A DNA stretch of 64,000 nt from Geopseudomonas sagittaria (GTDB taxonomy: Bacteria > Pseudomonadota > Gammaproteobacteria > Pseudomonadales > Pseudomonadaceae). Both the position numbers and the translations under genes were made by a program. Below the pieces are notes generated by a model. That model was not told the origin of the DNA. It searched no databases and was given only the letters and a program-made list of their open reading frames with translations. The DNA lies in contig NZ_FOXM01000014.1 of assembly GCF_900115715.1 (NCBI RefSeq), positions 55,144 through 119,143 of the forward strand. Direction: 5' to 3'. Shown here one piece after another: positions 46,051 to 54,654 of the stretch. Each line of letters starts with the position of its first letter. Position 1 is the first letter of the stretch.

Positions 46051-46938
46051 TCAGTACCAGCGTGGCTCGCCGGCCGGGCGCTTCTTGAAGCGCTTCATGC
46101 TCCACATGTACTGGCTCGGCCAGCGCCGCACGTAGCTCTCCAGCACCCGGCTCATCGCCGCCACGCCGACTTCCGGGTCCTTGCTGTACATCTCTTCCGG
46201 CGCTGCCTCGAGGATCACCTTGAAGCCGCTGCCGTCGTCGAGGCGGATGGCATGCAGGAACACGCCGACCGCCTTGTGCCCGGCGAGCATGCTGGGCACG
46301 AACTTGCTGGTCAGCGCCTGCACGCCGAGGAACGGCACGAAGATCCCGCTGCCCTCGCTCGGCTCCGGGTCGGCGGGGATGCCCACCGCGCCGCCGCGGC
46401 GCACCTCCTTGATCACGCTGAGGATGCCTTCCTTGGTCGACGGCGCCACCCGGTTGCCCATCTGCACCCGCTGCTGCTGCAGCAGCTCGTCCACCGCCTT
46501 CTGCTTGGGCGGGCGGTAGAAGATGATCGGCTTGCACTGGTTGCAGTAGAAGTGGTTGAGCACCTCCCAGTTGCCCAGGTGGCTGGTGATGCCGACCACG
46601 CCCTTGCCGCTGGCCAGCGCCGCCTCGAGCACCTCCAGGCCTTCCACTTCCTTGACCAGCGCCAGCGACTTCTCCGCCGGCCAGATCCACGCGCAGGCGC
46701 TCTCGGTGAAGGTCTTGCCGAGGTCCTTGAGGGTGCGCCCGAGCAACGCCTCGCGCTCGGCCGCGTCCAGCTCGGGGAAGCACCTGGCCTGGTTGATGCG
46801 CACCACCTCGCGCGAACTGTTGGGCAGCTTCCACATCAGCCAGCCGATGGCGGCGCCGAGGCGCTGCACGACGGACCAGGGCAGGGCGGCGACCAGCCGC
46901 AGTGCACCCACCACCAGGGCGCCTTTGATCTTCTCCAC
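46051..46938 (-). CDS. htrB2: Lipid A secondary acyltransferase (HtrB/LpxL family)
   Basis: A 295-residue inner-membrane acyltransferase that adds a secondary acyl chain (laurate or 2-OH-laurate) to lipid A. The catalytic H-x4-E region is ITSHLGNWEVLNHFYC (about 123-138) and the closing PSQYMWSMKRFKKRP is the LpxL-family C-terminal signature. Start, length and C-terminus match PAO1 PA0011 (HtrB2). The start is a GTG at 46938 with GGGAGAG upstream; an in-frame ATG 19 codons earlier is less likely. The type VI island begins behind its promoter. Confidence 0.93.
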   Translation of the reverse strand: MEKIKGALVVGALRLVAALPWSVVQRLGAAIGWLMWKLPNSSREVVRINQARCFPELDAAEREALLGRTLKDLGKTFTESACAWIWPAEKSLALVKEVEGLEVLEAALASGKGVVGITSHLGNWEVLNHFYCNQCKPIIFYRPPKQKAVDELLQQQRVQMGNRVAPSTKEGILSVIKEVRRGGAVGIPADPEPSEGSGIFVPFLGVQALTSKFVPSMLAGHKAVGVFLHAIRLDDGSGFKVILEAAPEEMYSKDPEVGVAAMSRVLESYVRRWPSQYMWSMKRFKKRPAGEPRWY

Positions 46939-47257
46939 AGGACTCTCCCGCGATTGCACAGGGTGGCCATTGTACCCGCCAGCCGGCGATCGCAAGCGAT
47001 TTCACTGCCCTGCCTACGCGCCATCATCCGACGCAACCCGAGTCGGCACTGCGCAGCTCCTTGCGCAGGCACAACGCCCAGAGGCCCCCGGAAATCCGCT
47101 ACAAGCCCCGCCCGGCAAGGCCTGCAGGCAGCTGCGCAGCTCTTGGCACGTTCCTGCGCAGAATCCTGCACAGGCTTTGCCGACCTCGCTCACACTACCG
47201 CCGGTCAGGCTCGCAAGGAAACACGCAAGCCATTGTTCAAAAAGGAATTAATAACCC

Positions 47258-47272
47258 TGGCATGGCACTTGC
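47258..47272 (+). promoter_or_regulatory. Sigma-54 promoter of the hcp gene
   Basis: TGGCATGGCACTTGC has the invariant GG and GC exactly 10 bases apart and TTGC at -12. The predicted start is near 47284, giving a 45-base leader to hcp. Sigma-54 control of auxiliary hcp-vgrG islands by a VasH-type activator is known in Vibrio and Pseudomonas. The remaining upstream gap (46939-47257) shows no gene and no obvious enhancer dyad. Confidence 0.78.
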
Positions 47273-47328
47273 GCTAGCTGTGGCTCCCGGACCGACCCGG
47301 TCCATGATCCAGGCAAAGGAGAGCACCC

Positions 47329-47847
47329 ATGCCAACCCCCGCGTACCTGTCCATCGAAGGCACTAAACAAGGTCTGATCACCGCAGGCACCTTCACCGAG
47401 GGCTCGGTCGGCAACATTTTCCAGGAAGGTCATGAGGACCAGATCCTCGTCGAGGCATTCCACCACCAGGTCATCATTCCGCGCGACCCGCAGTCCGGCC
47501 AGCCCACCGGCCAGCGCGTGCACAAGCCGCTGATGATCACCAAGGTGTTCGACAAATCCTCGCCGCTGCTGTTCAACGCCCTCACCTCCGGCGAGCGCCT
47601 GACCAAGTGCCGCCTGGAGTGGTATCGCACCTCCGCCACCGGCACCCAGGAGCACTACTTCACCATCGAACTGCACGACGCCATCATCGTCGACGTGCAG
47701 TCGCGCATGCCGAACTGCCAGGATCCGAACATGGCCCACTTCACCCATCTGGAAGACATCTACTTCACCTACCGCAAGATCGTCTGGACCCACGAGGTCT
47801 CCGGCACCTCCGGCTCCGACGACTGGCGCACGCCGATCTCCGCCTGA
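47329..47847 (+). CDS. hcp: Type VI secretion tube protein Hcp (TssD)
   Basis: A 172-residue hexamer-ring protein of the T6SS inner tube. The opening PTPAYLSIEGTKQGLITAG and the ending GTSGSDDWRTPISA define the Hcp2/Hcp3-like class (as PA2367), not the HcpA/B/C class of PAO1 H1/H2 loci. It is both the tube subunit and an effector carrier. The start has AGGAGA nearby. It is transcribed alone up to a strong stem-loop, then vgrG. Confidence 0.96.
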   Translation: MPTPAYLSIEGTKQGLITAGTFTEGSVGNIFQEGHEDQILVEAFHHQVIIPRDPQSGQPTGQRVHKPLMITKVFDKSSPLLFNALTSGERLTKCRLEWYRTSATGTQEHYFTIELHDAIIVDVQSRMPNCQDPNMAHFTHLEDIYFTYRKIVWTHEVSGTSGSDDWRTPISA

Positions 47848-47870
47848 TCCGCTCGCACTGCGCAGTCCAC

Positions 47871-47897
47871 GCATCGGCCAGACTCTCTGGCCGATGC
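47871..47897 (+). terminator. Intercistronic stem-loop between hcp and vgrG
   Basis: Perfect 12-bp stem GCATCGGCCAGA / TCTGGCCGATGC with a CTC loop, followed by CGTTT. It probably attenuates transcription so that Hcp, needed in many copies, exceeds VgrG. Confidence 0.75.
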
Positions 47898-48007
47898 CGT
47901 TTCCCGGGCAGCGACCGGCCCGAAATGCCGAATGCTTCCCGCCCACGCCCGGGCGGATGACGTAAAAACGGCGGCCTGCCCATGGAAGACCCGACGAGGA
48001 ACAACGG

Positions 48008-50065
48008 ATGTTCGCTCCGGCCAATGCCGCCCACTTCACCCTGCACATCGATGGCATCGCCCACGACCTGCAGGTCCTCGAATTCCACGGCCGCGAGGCC
48101 ATCGGCCAGCCCTACCGCTTCGACCTCGAACTGGTCAGCGCGCGCCCCGACCTCGTGCTCGAGGACCTGCTCAACCGGCCGGCCTTTCTCGCCTTCGCCC
48201 CGGACGGTAGCGGCATCCACGGCCTGATCCACCAGATTGCCCAAGGCGATTCCGGCCAGCGCCTGACCCGCTACCGCCTCAGCCTGGTGCCGCGCCTGGC
48301 CTATCTGGCCCACCGCACCAATCAGCGCATCTTCCAGCACCTCACGGTGCCGCAGATCGTCGGCCGGGTACTGGAGGAACACGGCATCCTCGAAGGCAGT
48401 GGCCACCGCTTCCAGCTCGGCCCGACCGTCTACCCCCAGCGCGACTACTGCGTGCAGTACGCCGAGTCCGACCTGCACTTCGTGCAGCGCCTGTGCGAGG
48501 AGGAGGGTATCCACTACCACTTCCAGCACTCGCCGACCGCTCATGAGCTGGTGTTCGGTGACGACCAGACGGCATTCCCCAGGCTGGCGCCGGTGAGCTA
48601 CCAGCAGGACTCCGGCCTGGTCGCCGACCAGCCGATGGTCAAGCGCTTCACCGTGCGCCTGGAAAGCCGCACCAACCGGGTGACCCGCCGCGACTACGAC
48701 TCCGAACAGCCGCGCCTGCAGCTGGAGAGTGCCTTCGCCAGCGAGTTCGCCCCGGATCTGGAGGACTACGCCTACCCCGGTCGCTTCACCGACCGTACGC
48801 GCGGCAAGCAGCTGGCCCGCCGCGCCCTGGAGCGCCACCGCGCCGACTACCTGCTGGGCGAAGGCAGCAGCGACCAACCGACCTTGCGCAGCGGGCACTT
48901 CCTCGAACTGGGCGAGCATCCGCGCCGCGAGTGGAACCAGCTGTGGCTGCTCGGCGAAGTCCACCACGAGGGCAAGCAGCCGCAGGTGCTGGAGGAGTCG
49001 GTCACCAGCGAGATGACGGCGAGCGACGGCTTCCAGCAGGGCTACCGCAACCGCTTCACCGCCACACCCTGGGACGTGCCGTTCCGCCCAGCGTTGGCCC
49101 ATGCCAAGCCGCGCCTGCTCGGCAGCCAGAGCGCCGTGGTCACCGGGCCGGCCGGCGAGGAGATCCACTGCGACCAATACGGCCGCATCAAGGTGCAGTT
49201 CCACTGGGACCGCGAGGGCCAGGCCGACGACACCACCAGCTGCTGGCTGCGCGTCGCCAGCAGCTGGGCCGGCGACCGCTACGGCGGCATCGCCATCCCG
49301 CGTGTCGGCATGGAGGTGCTGGTCAGCTTCCTCGAGGGCGACCCCGATCAGCCGCTGATCACCGGCTGCCTGTACCACAAGGAACACGTCGTCCCCTACG
49401 ACCTGCCGGCGAACAAGACCCGCAGCGTGTTCAAGACCCTCAGCACCCCGGGCGGTGGCGGCTACAACGAACTGCGCATCGAGGACCGCCAGGGCCAGGA
49501 GCAGATCTATGTGCACGCCCAGCGCGACTGGGACCAGAACATCGAGCACGACCAGAAGATCCGCGTCGGTAACGAGCGTCACGACAGCGTCGAGGCCAAC
49601 AGCTACAGCGAGTTCCGAGCCGAGGAACACCGCGCCACCCGCGGCGACCGCAAGAGCGAAGTACGCGCCAGCGACCACCTGACCGTCGGCGCCAGCCAGC
49701 ACGTGAAGATCGGCAACGGCCAGTACGTCGAGGCCGGCCAGGAAATCCACCTGGCCAGCGGCCTCAAGGTAGTGCTGGAGGCCGGCAGCGAACTGACCTT
49801 CAAGGCGGGAGGCAGCTTCGTCAAGCTGGATGCCAGCGGCGTCACACTGGTCGGGCCGACGGTGAAGATCAACTCGGGCGGTGCGCCGGGCAGTGGCTCG
49901 GGCGTCGCACCGATACTGCCAGGGCAGGCCAGGCCTGCAGATGCGGACAAGGCAGGCATCCCCCTGGAAGCCTTGGTGAAGCAGAACACCGTCTTTCGGC
50001 GAACCCGCGCAGGCATCTGCGAAGTGTGTGAGGCGGCAACGGCTGCCAAAGAGGTGCAGGCATGA
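48008..50065 (+). CDS. vgrG: Type VI secretion spike protein VgrG (TssI)
   Basis: A 685-residue spike trimer subunit. A gp27-like base (about 1-370) is followed by a gp5-type OB domain (about 385-470; CDQYGRIKVQFHWDREG, SWAGDRYGGIAIPRVGMEV). A repeat-rich beta-helix needle comes next (about 490-640; DQNIEHDQKIRVGNERHDSV). A short tail of about 45 residues has two cysteines (GICEVCEAA), a likely docking site for the adaptor or effector. There is no enzymatic C-terminal extension. The stop overlaps the DUF4123 start (ATGA), tying it to its cargo. Confidence 0.96.
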   Translation: MFAPANAAHFTLHIDGIAHDLQVLEFHGREAIGQPYRFDLELVSARPDLVLEDLLNRPAFLAFAPDGSGIHGLIHQIAQGDSGQRLTRYRLSLVPRLAYLAHRTNQRIFQHLTVPQIVGRVLEEHGILEGSGHRFQLGPTVYPQRDYCVQYAESDLHFVQRLCEEEGIHYHFQHSPTAHELVFGDDQTAFPRLAPVSYQQDSGLVADQPMVKRFTVRLESRTNRVTRRDYDSEQPRLQLESAFASEFAPDLEDYAYPGRFTDRTRGKQLARRALERHRADYLLGEGSSDQPTLRSGHFLELGEHPRREWNQLWLLGEVHHEGKQPQVLEESVTSEMTASDGFQQGYRNRFTATPWDVPFRPALAHAKPRLLGSQSAVVTGPAGEEIHCDQYGRIKVQFHWDREGQADDTTSCWLRVASSWAGDRYGGIAIPRVGMEVLVSFLEGDPDQPLITGCLYHKEHVVPYDLPANKTRSVFKTLSTPGGGGYNELRIEDRQGQEQIYVHAQRDWDQNIEHDQKIRVGNERHDSVEANSYSEFRAEEHRATRGDRKSEVRASDHLTVGASQHVKIGNGQYVEAGQEIHLASGLKVVLEAGSELTFKAGGSFVKLDASGVTLVGPTVKINSGGAPGSGSGVAPILPGQARPADADKAGIPLEALVKQNTVFRRTRAGICEVCEAATAAKEVQA

Positions 50066-50634
50066 ATCCTCCCGGCACAGGCAAGGGTGCCATCCTGCTC
50101 GATGGGGCACGGTATGACGATGCATTGGCATGGCTCTACGAGCGTTATCCGAGCGATCAACCGTGGCCGCTGTTGGTCGGGACCCCCTACTCACAAATAG
50201 CCGACGCTGGCCCGATACTGTTACCCGCAGCAGCCGGCAGCTCCACCTTCCATGCATGGTGGCACGGTTCGGATTTGTGCTCGGGGTTATGGCTGGAAAG
50301 CCGACTCGAGCTGGGTGAGCTATTCCGGGTACTGCAACGGAGAGTGCGCATTCTCGCGCCGGACAAGCGCGAATTCTGGCTGCGCTTCGCGGATGCACGG
50401 CCGATGCGCAACGCCTGGGCGGCCGGAGCCAGGTGGCCAGAGGGCTTCTGGCATGGAATCGACAGCGTCTGGCTGCATCACGAGCATGCGCCAATCTGCT
50501 CCTGGCGCAATCAGGCTCCTCATCTGGACTGCGCCCCCGCCGATACCGGGCTCAGCGCCCAAGTGACACTCGACTGGCCACTGCTGGCAGCATTGGCACA
50601 CCAGGATGAAGCAACACAGGAAGTGGAAGCATGA
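50062..50634 (+). CDS. DUF4123 adaptor/chaperone (Tap/TEC family)
   Basis: A 190-residue cytosolic protein. The pattern of the DUF4123 family is visible: an early acidic/aromatic YDDALAWLYERYP, PLLVGTPYSQ, and WHGSDLCSGLWLESRLELGELF. These adaptors load a specific effector onto the VgrG tip and are not secreted. It overlaps both vgrG upstream and the effector downstream by ATGA junctions, the strict cargo order. Base composition is less GC-rich than hcp and vgrG. Confidence 0.88.
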   Translation: MNPPGTGKGAILLDGARYDDALAWLYERYPSDQPWPLLVGTPYSQIADAGPILLPAAAGSSTFHAWWHGSDLCSGLWLESRLELGELFRVLQRRVRILAPDKREFWLRFADARPMRNAWAAGARWPEGFWHGIDSVWLHHEHAPICSWRNQAPHLDCAPADTGLSAQVTLDWPLLAALAHQDEATQEVEA

Positions 50635-53363
50635 GCCAGACATCATCGCCAAGCAGCACCTTCATACCCGCGTCCTGCCCACTACTGACCGCCGTTCTCC
50701 CCCTCCGCTATGCCATTGGCCCCACGCTGGCCATCGACACGACAGCGCTCCAGCTTCCGGCATTGCGTGGCGAATTCCCGAGTCTTGGCGAGGGCTATGA
50801 GACGCTCGAAGGGCGCACCCTCAACTACACCGCACGCCTGCTGCGCGACGGTTGGCTATATGTGTGGCAAAGCGGGCTTGGCAAGCTGGTCGAGTACAAG
50901 GTTGATAAAGCCCATCTGCAGCAGACTAACCGCGCCGGGAGGGTGATAGACAACCGCTGCCTGCCCTACCTGCTATTGCCCTCGGGCGAGAAAGCCATGC
51001 TCGCCTGGTCACCAAGCCAATGGAGCAACGCGCAGTTTGCGGCTGCAAAGACAACCGCCAAGACCCGCCAGCGGGTAATGCGTGAACTCACCCCCGGTGC
51101 AGCTCCCCTGAGCGGCAAAGCCGACGCCATTCACGAGCGAATCGGCGATTACATGGACGCGCAGCACTACGCCTGGAGTTGCGAGCCTTCAACCGGCCAT
51201 CGCCCCAATTGGCCGGGCCTGCTGGATGGCATGCAGCGCTGCGAGCAGCAAGCCTATGTCGTCATCGACGATGCCTGGGGGGTACTGCTTGATCTGGCGG
51301 CGCTGCTGCGCGCCCGGCAGCGGGCATTCGATACCCTGCGGCAACAGCGCGGCGACGATTGGGCCATGGCAGGCGTGCTTCAGTCACTGGCAGAAAGCGA
51401 TGCACAGATCAGGAGCCAACTCTCCTCGATCACGCGGCATGGCCAACTGACCACCGCCTGGCAAGAGCAACACCAACAGGAGGAGAACTACGCGGCCGAC
51501 GTTCGCCGGGTGAGCGAATTGTGGGCCGACTGGTTCAACACGCAAGCCACGAAGGGGCCTGCCAGCCTGGATACGGCCTGCGGCCATTTCGATATCACCC
51601 AGCAGGATGCGCGTTCCGCTCTGGAGCATGAGTTCGCCGCGGCCTGCCTGGGCCCATCGGGCACAAGCATCGGCGCAAAGACCCTTTCTCTTGCCCTTAC
51701 ACCCGAGAGGCAGGTAGGCCAGCCGTGGTTGCTGTGGGCACTGCTCGGACTGGGCAGGCGAATGGGCATCGGCGAGATCAAGTCGCTGGTGGATGTTTCC
51801 GACGGACTCAACGACAACCTGCCCGCACTGGCCAAGGAAGCTGCCAACCTCGGCCGCGCCATGGCCCTGAGCGGCATGATCAACCACGCGGCAGACAACC
51901 TCAGCAAGCACAACCCGGCGGCGGCGTCGGAAGCGCTGCTTACCGCCCTGGCCCCGGTTGCCGGCCTGCATCTGCGGGATGCCTACAAGGCACCGGTTGA
52001 AAGCGCCGGCAGGCTTTACCTCGCGGCAGCCTTGTCCCGCGGCCGGCAGCGCCTGGCGGTAGCAGAAGCCAGCCCACGGCAGGTTGGGGAGTGGCTGAGC
52101 GATCAGTTGGCCACGAGGCCAAAAGCCCTGCCTGCGAAGTTCCAGCTCAACCCTGTGGCCCGTACTGTGCGCGACGCCTTGCCATTCTTCCATCTGGCTC
52201 CCGCCGCGGAAGTCGCCAAAACGGGGGGCAAGCTGGCTCCCCTAACCGGTCAACTGGCTGCCGAGGTGAACCTCAAGGATATGCTCAACCTGAGCAAGGA
52301 TGCGCTGAATAGTGCCCCCATCAAATGCTTGGTAGCTCTGGTAGCGGGGGTGAATTTTGGGTGGGGTGGAAAGCAACTTCTCGACGACTACCAATCAGCC
52401 AAGAACAAACTCAACTTCGCAAGTGGCTTATTTGGACTAGCGTCAGCAGGTTCCGCGGCCTTGCAGAAGGTGGCCGAGGTCAACTGGGAGTCCGCGGTTA
52501 AGGTTGCGGGGGCAGAATCCATATCCTCCCGGACGGTTTTAGCCAAAGCGCTCGGCATGGGAACGAAATCGGCCGCGCTCCAAGCGGTCACGTCCAGCCT
52601 GGATGTGATTGTCTATGGCCTGGAAACCTTGGAGTCCTTTCGATCCGGCGACTTCGATACGGCTGCTATCAATGCAGGCCTCAGCGTTGCCTCAGCGACC
52701 AATCTGGCGATTTACGTGAGAACCTACCGGGTGGTGCGCGCCGCTCGTGCGGCTGTTATTGCCGGAGAGGCCGCCACCATCGGCCGGGGGGTCGCACAAG
52801 CGCCACATCTGGCGTTTAAAGCACTCGGCGTTACCATCCTGATCGTCGGCGGCGTTATCGCCCGTCTCCATACCCAGGACAGTCCTCTCGAGAAATGGAT
52901 CAAGGGCACCCGGTTCGGCATCGCCCCGGCGGCTTGGGCCAACGACTACCAACAGGCCATGACCGAACTGTACAAGGTCCTGTTCCCCATCTACTTCGAC
53001 GCTTACCGGCTGAACGAGCTCAATCCTTACCGCGGCATGCAGGCAATCACCTACCTGATGTTGCGCCTGCCGGGCAAGAACACGCTGACCGACGAGATGC
53101 TCCACTTCAAGGGCGAAGAAGTCTGGGGCGGCCAGTTCGGTTTGGGCAGCCTGCGCAAACCGGTGGAATGGACCGGCAAGGATTTCGATCTGCATGCCGG
53201 CACCCACGTCAGCACCGCATCCGGCGTTGCCACCTACCGGCGCGTCTATCACGAGGACCGGGACGGACGCAGGCTGAATAAAGTCAGCGGCAAATTGAGC
53301 TATTCGCCTCTGGAAGGCCTGACCCTGCCGGCAATCGATATCGAGGACATCGCATGGCTCTGA
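50631..53363 (+). CDS. VasX-like (BTH_I2691-family) membrane-active T6SS effector
   Basis: A 910-residue putative toxin. The N-terminal CPLLTAVLPLRYAIGP (about 16-31) and LLRDGWLYVW resemble the VasX_N/BTH_I2691 effector leader recognised by DUF4123 adaptors. Several hydrophobic segments lie in the C-terminal half: about 563-583, 594-614, 648-668, 678-696 and 728-747. This is the pattern of colicin-like pore formers. The last 150 residues are hydrophilic. No nuclease, lipase or amidase motif is seen. It would depolarise the inner membrane of target cells. It overlaps the adaptor and the immunity gene at either end. Assignment rests on family memory and context. Confidence 0.82.
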   Translation: MSQTSSPSSTFIPASCPLLTAVLPLRYAIGPTLAIDTTALQLPALRGEFPSLGEGYETLEGRTLNYTARLLRDGWLYVWQSGLGKLVEYKVDKAHLQQTNRAGRVIDNRCLPYLLLPSGEKAMLAWSPSQWSNAQFAAAKTTAKTRQRVMRELTPGAAPLSGKADAIHERIGDYMDAQHYAWSCEPSTGHRPNWPGLLDGMQRCEQQAYVVIDDAWGVLLDLAALLRARQRAFDTLRQQRGDDWAMAGVLQSLAESDAQIRSQLSSITRHGQLTTAWQEQHQQEENYAADVRRVSELWADWFNTQATKGPASLDTACGHFDITQQDARSALEHEFAAACLGPSGTSIGAKTLSLALTPERQVGQPWLLWALLGLGRRMGIGEIKSLVDVSDGLNDNLPALAKEAANLGRAMALSGMINHAADNLSKHNPAAASEALLTALAPVAGLHLRDAYKAPVESAGRLYLAAALSRGRQRLAVAEASPRQVGEWLSDQLATRPKALPAKFQLNPVARTVRDALPFFHLAPAAEVAKTGGKLAPLTGQLAAEVNLKDMLNLSKDALNSAPIKCLVALVAGVNFGWGGKQLLDDYQSAKNKLNFASGLFGLASAGSAALQKVAEVNWESAVKVAGAESISSRTVLAKALGMGTKSAALQAVTSSLDVIVYGLETLESFRSGDFDTAAINAGLSVASATNLAIYVRTYRVVRAARAAVIAGEAATIGRGVAQAPHLAFKALGVTILIVGGVIARLHTQDSPLEKWIKGTRFGIAPAAWANDYQQAMTELYKVLFPIYFDAYRLNELNPYRGMQAITYLMLRLPGKNTLTDEMLHFKGEEVWGGQFGLGSLRKPVEWTGKDFDLHAGTHVSTASGVATYRRVYHEDRDGRRLNKVSGKLSYSPLEGLTLPAIDIEDIAWL

Positions 53364-54313
53364 AAGACCTGATTCAGCAGGCGCGGGCAAAGTACGGCCA
53401 AACGCCCTGCATTCTGCTGAGCGCCTGCCTGCCCACGGGCGAAAAGCCCATGGAACTCTTTATCACCGACGAGCACACCGAACACTACTTGGCCTTACAG
53501 GCTGGGGGTGATAGCGATCGAGGGTTGATCACAGGTTTGATCGGTGGGATTGGAGGGGCCATGCTTTTATTCTGCGCCTTGGTTATGGCGTTATTTTCCG
53601 GGAAATGGGGGCTGGTACCCTCCATGCTTTGGATATGTATCCCAGCACTTGTGATTCCTTGCCTCTGGGAAATCAGTCGCCCCTTACCCTTGCCAATTCT
53701 CTTCAACCGCCGCACCCGCGAGGTCTACTTCGACCATAATGGCGAGCTCTACCACACCCCCTGGGACGGCATTCAGGCCATCGCCTGCGAGTTCCAGTTG
53801 GTCGGCCCCTACACCGCGGGGATGAACAACGCTTCTCTGGAAGTTCTCGTGCGCCGCCTCGGCGAGCCGGACAACACCCTGATGGTCAGCCTCGGTGCGC
53901 CCATGGGCAAGACGCTGGCCATGCAGAAGGGCTTCTGGGAATACCTCCGCGCCTACATGAACAACGGCCCCTGGTTCGACAAGGACGGCAATCACAGCGA
54001 ATCGGACGCCTTCGTCAAAAGCCAGTTGGCGGCCCACATCAAACCAACAGGATTCCTCGCTCACTCACGCCAGGTGATTGCGGAGGAAAAAGCAGCCGCC
54101 GGCGGCAAGAACTATCTCAGCGGCACCGATTTCGTCCTGTTGCTCGGCGACCTGTTTTTCTACCCCTCGAACTGGATTCAGGAGTTCACCTACAACGTCG
54201 CCAGGCGTCGTTCCCGCAACCGCTGGCCGCAGATTGTCGTCGAGCGGCTACAGCCAGACGGTCCGACAGCACGCCTTATCGATCTGGAGCGTGAGCGCGG
54301 CCTGGATGTATGA
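53354..54313 (+). CDS. Probable immunity protein to the VasX-like effector (DUF6708-like)
   Basis: A 319-residue inner-membrane protein. Two adjacent hydrophobic helices lie near residues 58-83 (LITGLIGGIGGAMLLFCALV) and 85-107, and a large cytoplasmic domain follows (NRRTREVYFDHNGELYHTPW). This layout resembles DUF6708 proteins encoded beside T6SS effectors. The start lies 10 bases inside the effector gene, so toxin and immunity are co-translated. It would protect the producer by blocking the pore in its own inner membrane. The role is inferred from position and topology. Confidence 0.75.
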   Translation: MALKDLIQQARAKYGQTPCILLSACLPTGEKPMELFITDEHTEHYLALQAGGDSDRGLITGLIGGIGGAMLLFCALVMALFSGKWGLVPSMLWICIPALVIPCLWEISRPLPLPILFNRRTREVYFDHNGELYHTPWDGIQAIACEFQLVGPYTAGMNNASLEVLVRRLGEPDNTLMVSLGAPMGKTLAMQKGFWEYLRAYMNNGPWFDKDGNHSESDAFVKSQLAAHIKPTGFLAHSRQVIAEEKAAAGGKNYLSGTDFVLLLGDLFFYPSNWIQEFTYNVARRRSRNRWPQIVVERLQPDGPTARLIDLERERGLDV

Positions 54314-54480
54314 CTGGCTTAAGCGGCTGGACTCTCACAGAGGATCGCCCTCGCAAAAACTTTTACTTCATGCTCACGGGTACCAGTTTAACTATTGCCC
54401 TAGGCGTGCAGTCCCAGGAAGTCAAAGGTATACAGGCCACGCCCGAGGGTGATGACTTCGGCACTCTCCATCGAGGCTGA
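54310..54480 (+). CDS. Tiny coupled reading frame after the immunity gene
   Basis: A 56-codon frame starts at ATG 54310, overlapping the immunity stop by four bases (ATGA), the same junction used through the island. It encodes a basic opening (TEDRPRKNFYFM), a short hydrophobic stretch (LTGTSLTIALGV) and an acidic end (TPEGDDFGTLHRG). It could be a real small membrane-associated protein or the truncated remnant of another immunity/cargo gene. No family is recognised. Confidence 0.45.
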   Translation: MTGLSGWTLTEDRPRKNFYFMLTGTSLTIALGVQSQEVKGIQATPEGDDFGTLHRG

Positions 54481-54524
54481 GCGCTTTCTGGAGCAGCCCC
54501 GCAATTACGTGGCTCACCACGGCA

Positions 54525-54540
54525 TGTTCCACGTGGAACA
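54525..54540. other. parS centromere site 1
   Basis: TGTTCCACGTGGAACA is a perfect 16-bp palindrome identical to the Pseudomonas parS core (GTTCCACGTGGAAC). ParB binds it to segregate the chromosome origin. It lies in the glyQ upstream gap, 115 bp before the start. Confidence 0.92.
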
Positions 54541-54654
54541 CTCATCCGGCCGGTAACGCCTAGCCGCGCGCGCCGCGCAATACGCACCCCCTCCACAACT
54601 ATCGCCTTCGGTTATACTCGCCGGCTTTACGCAAGCCTCAGAACAGGTGATTTC

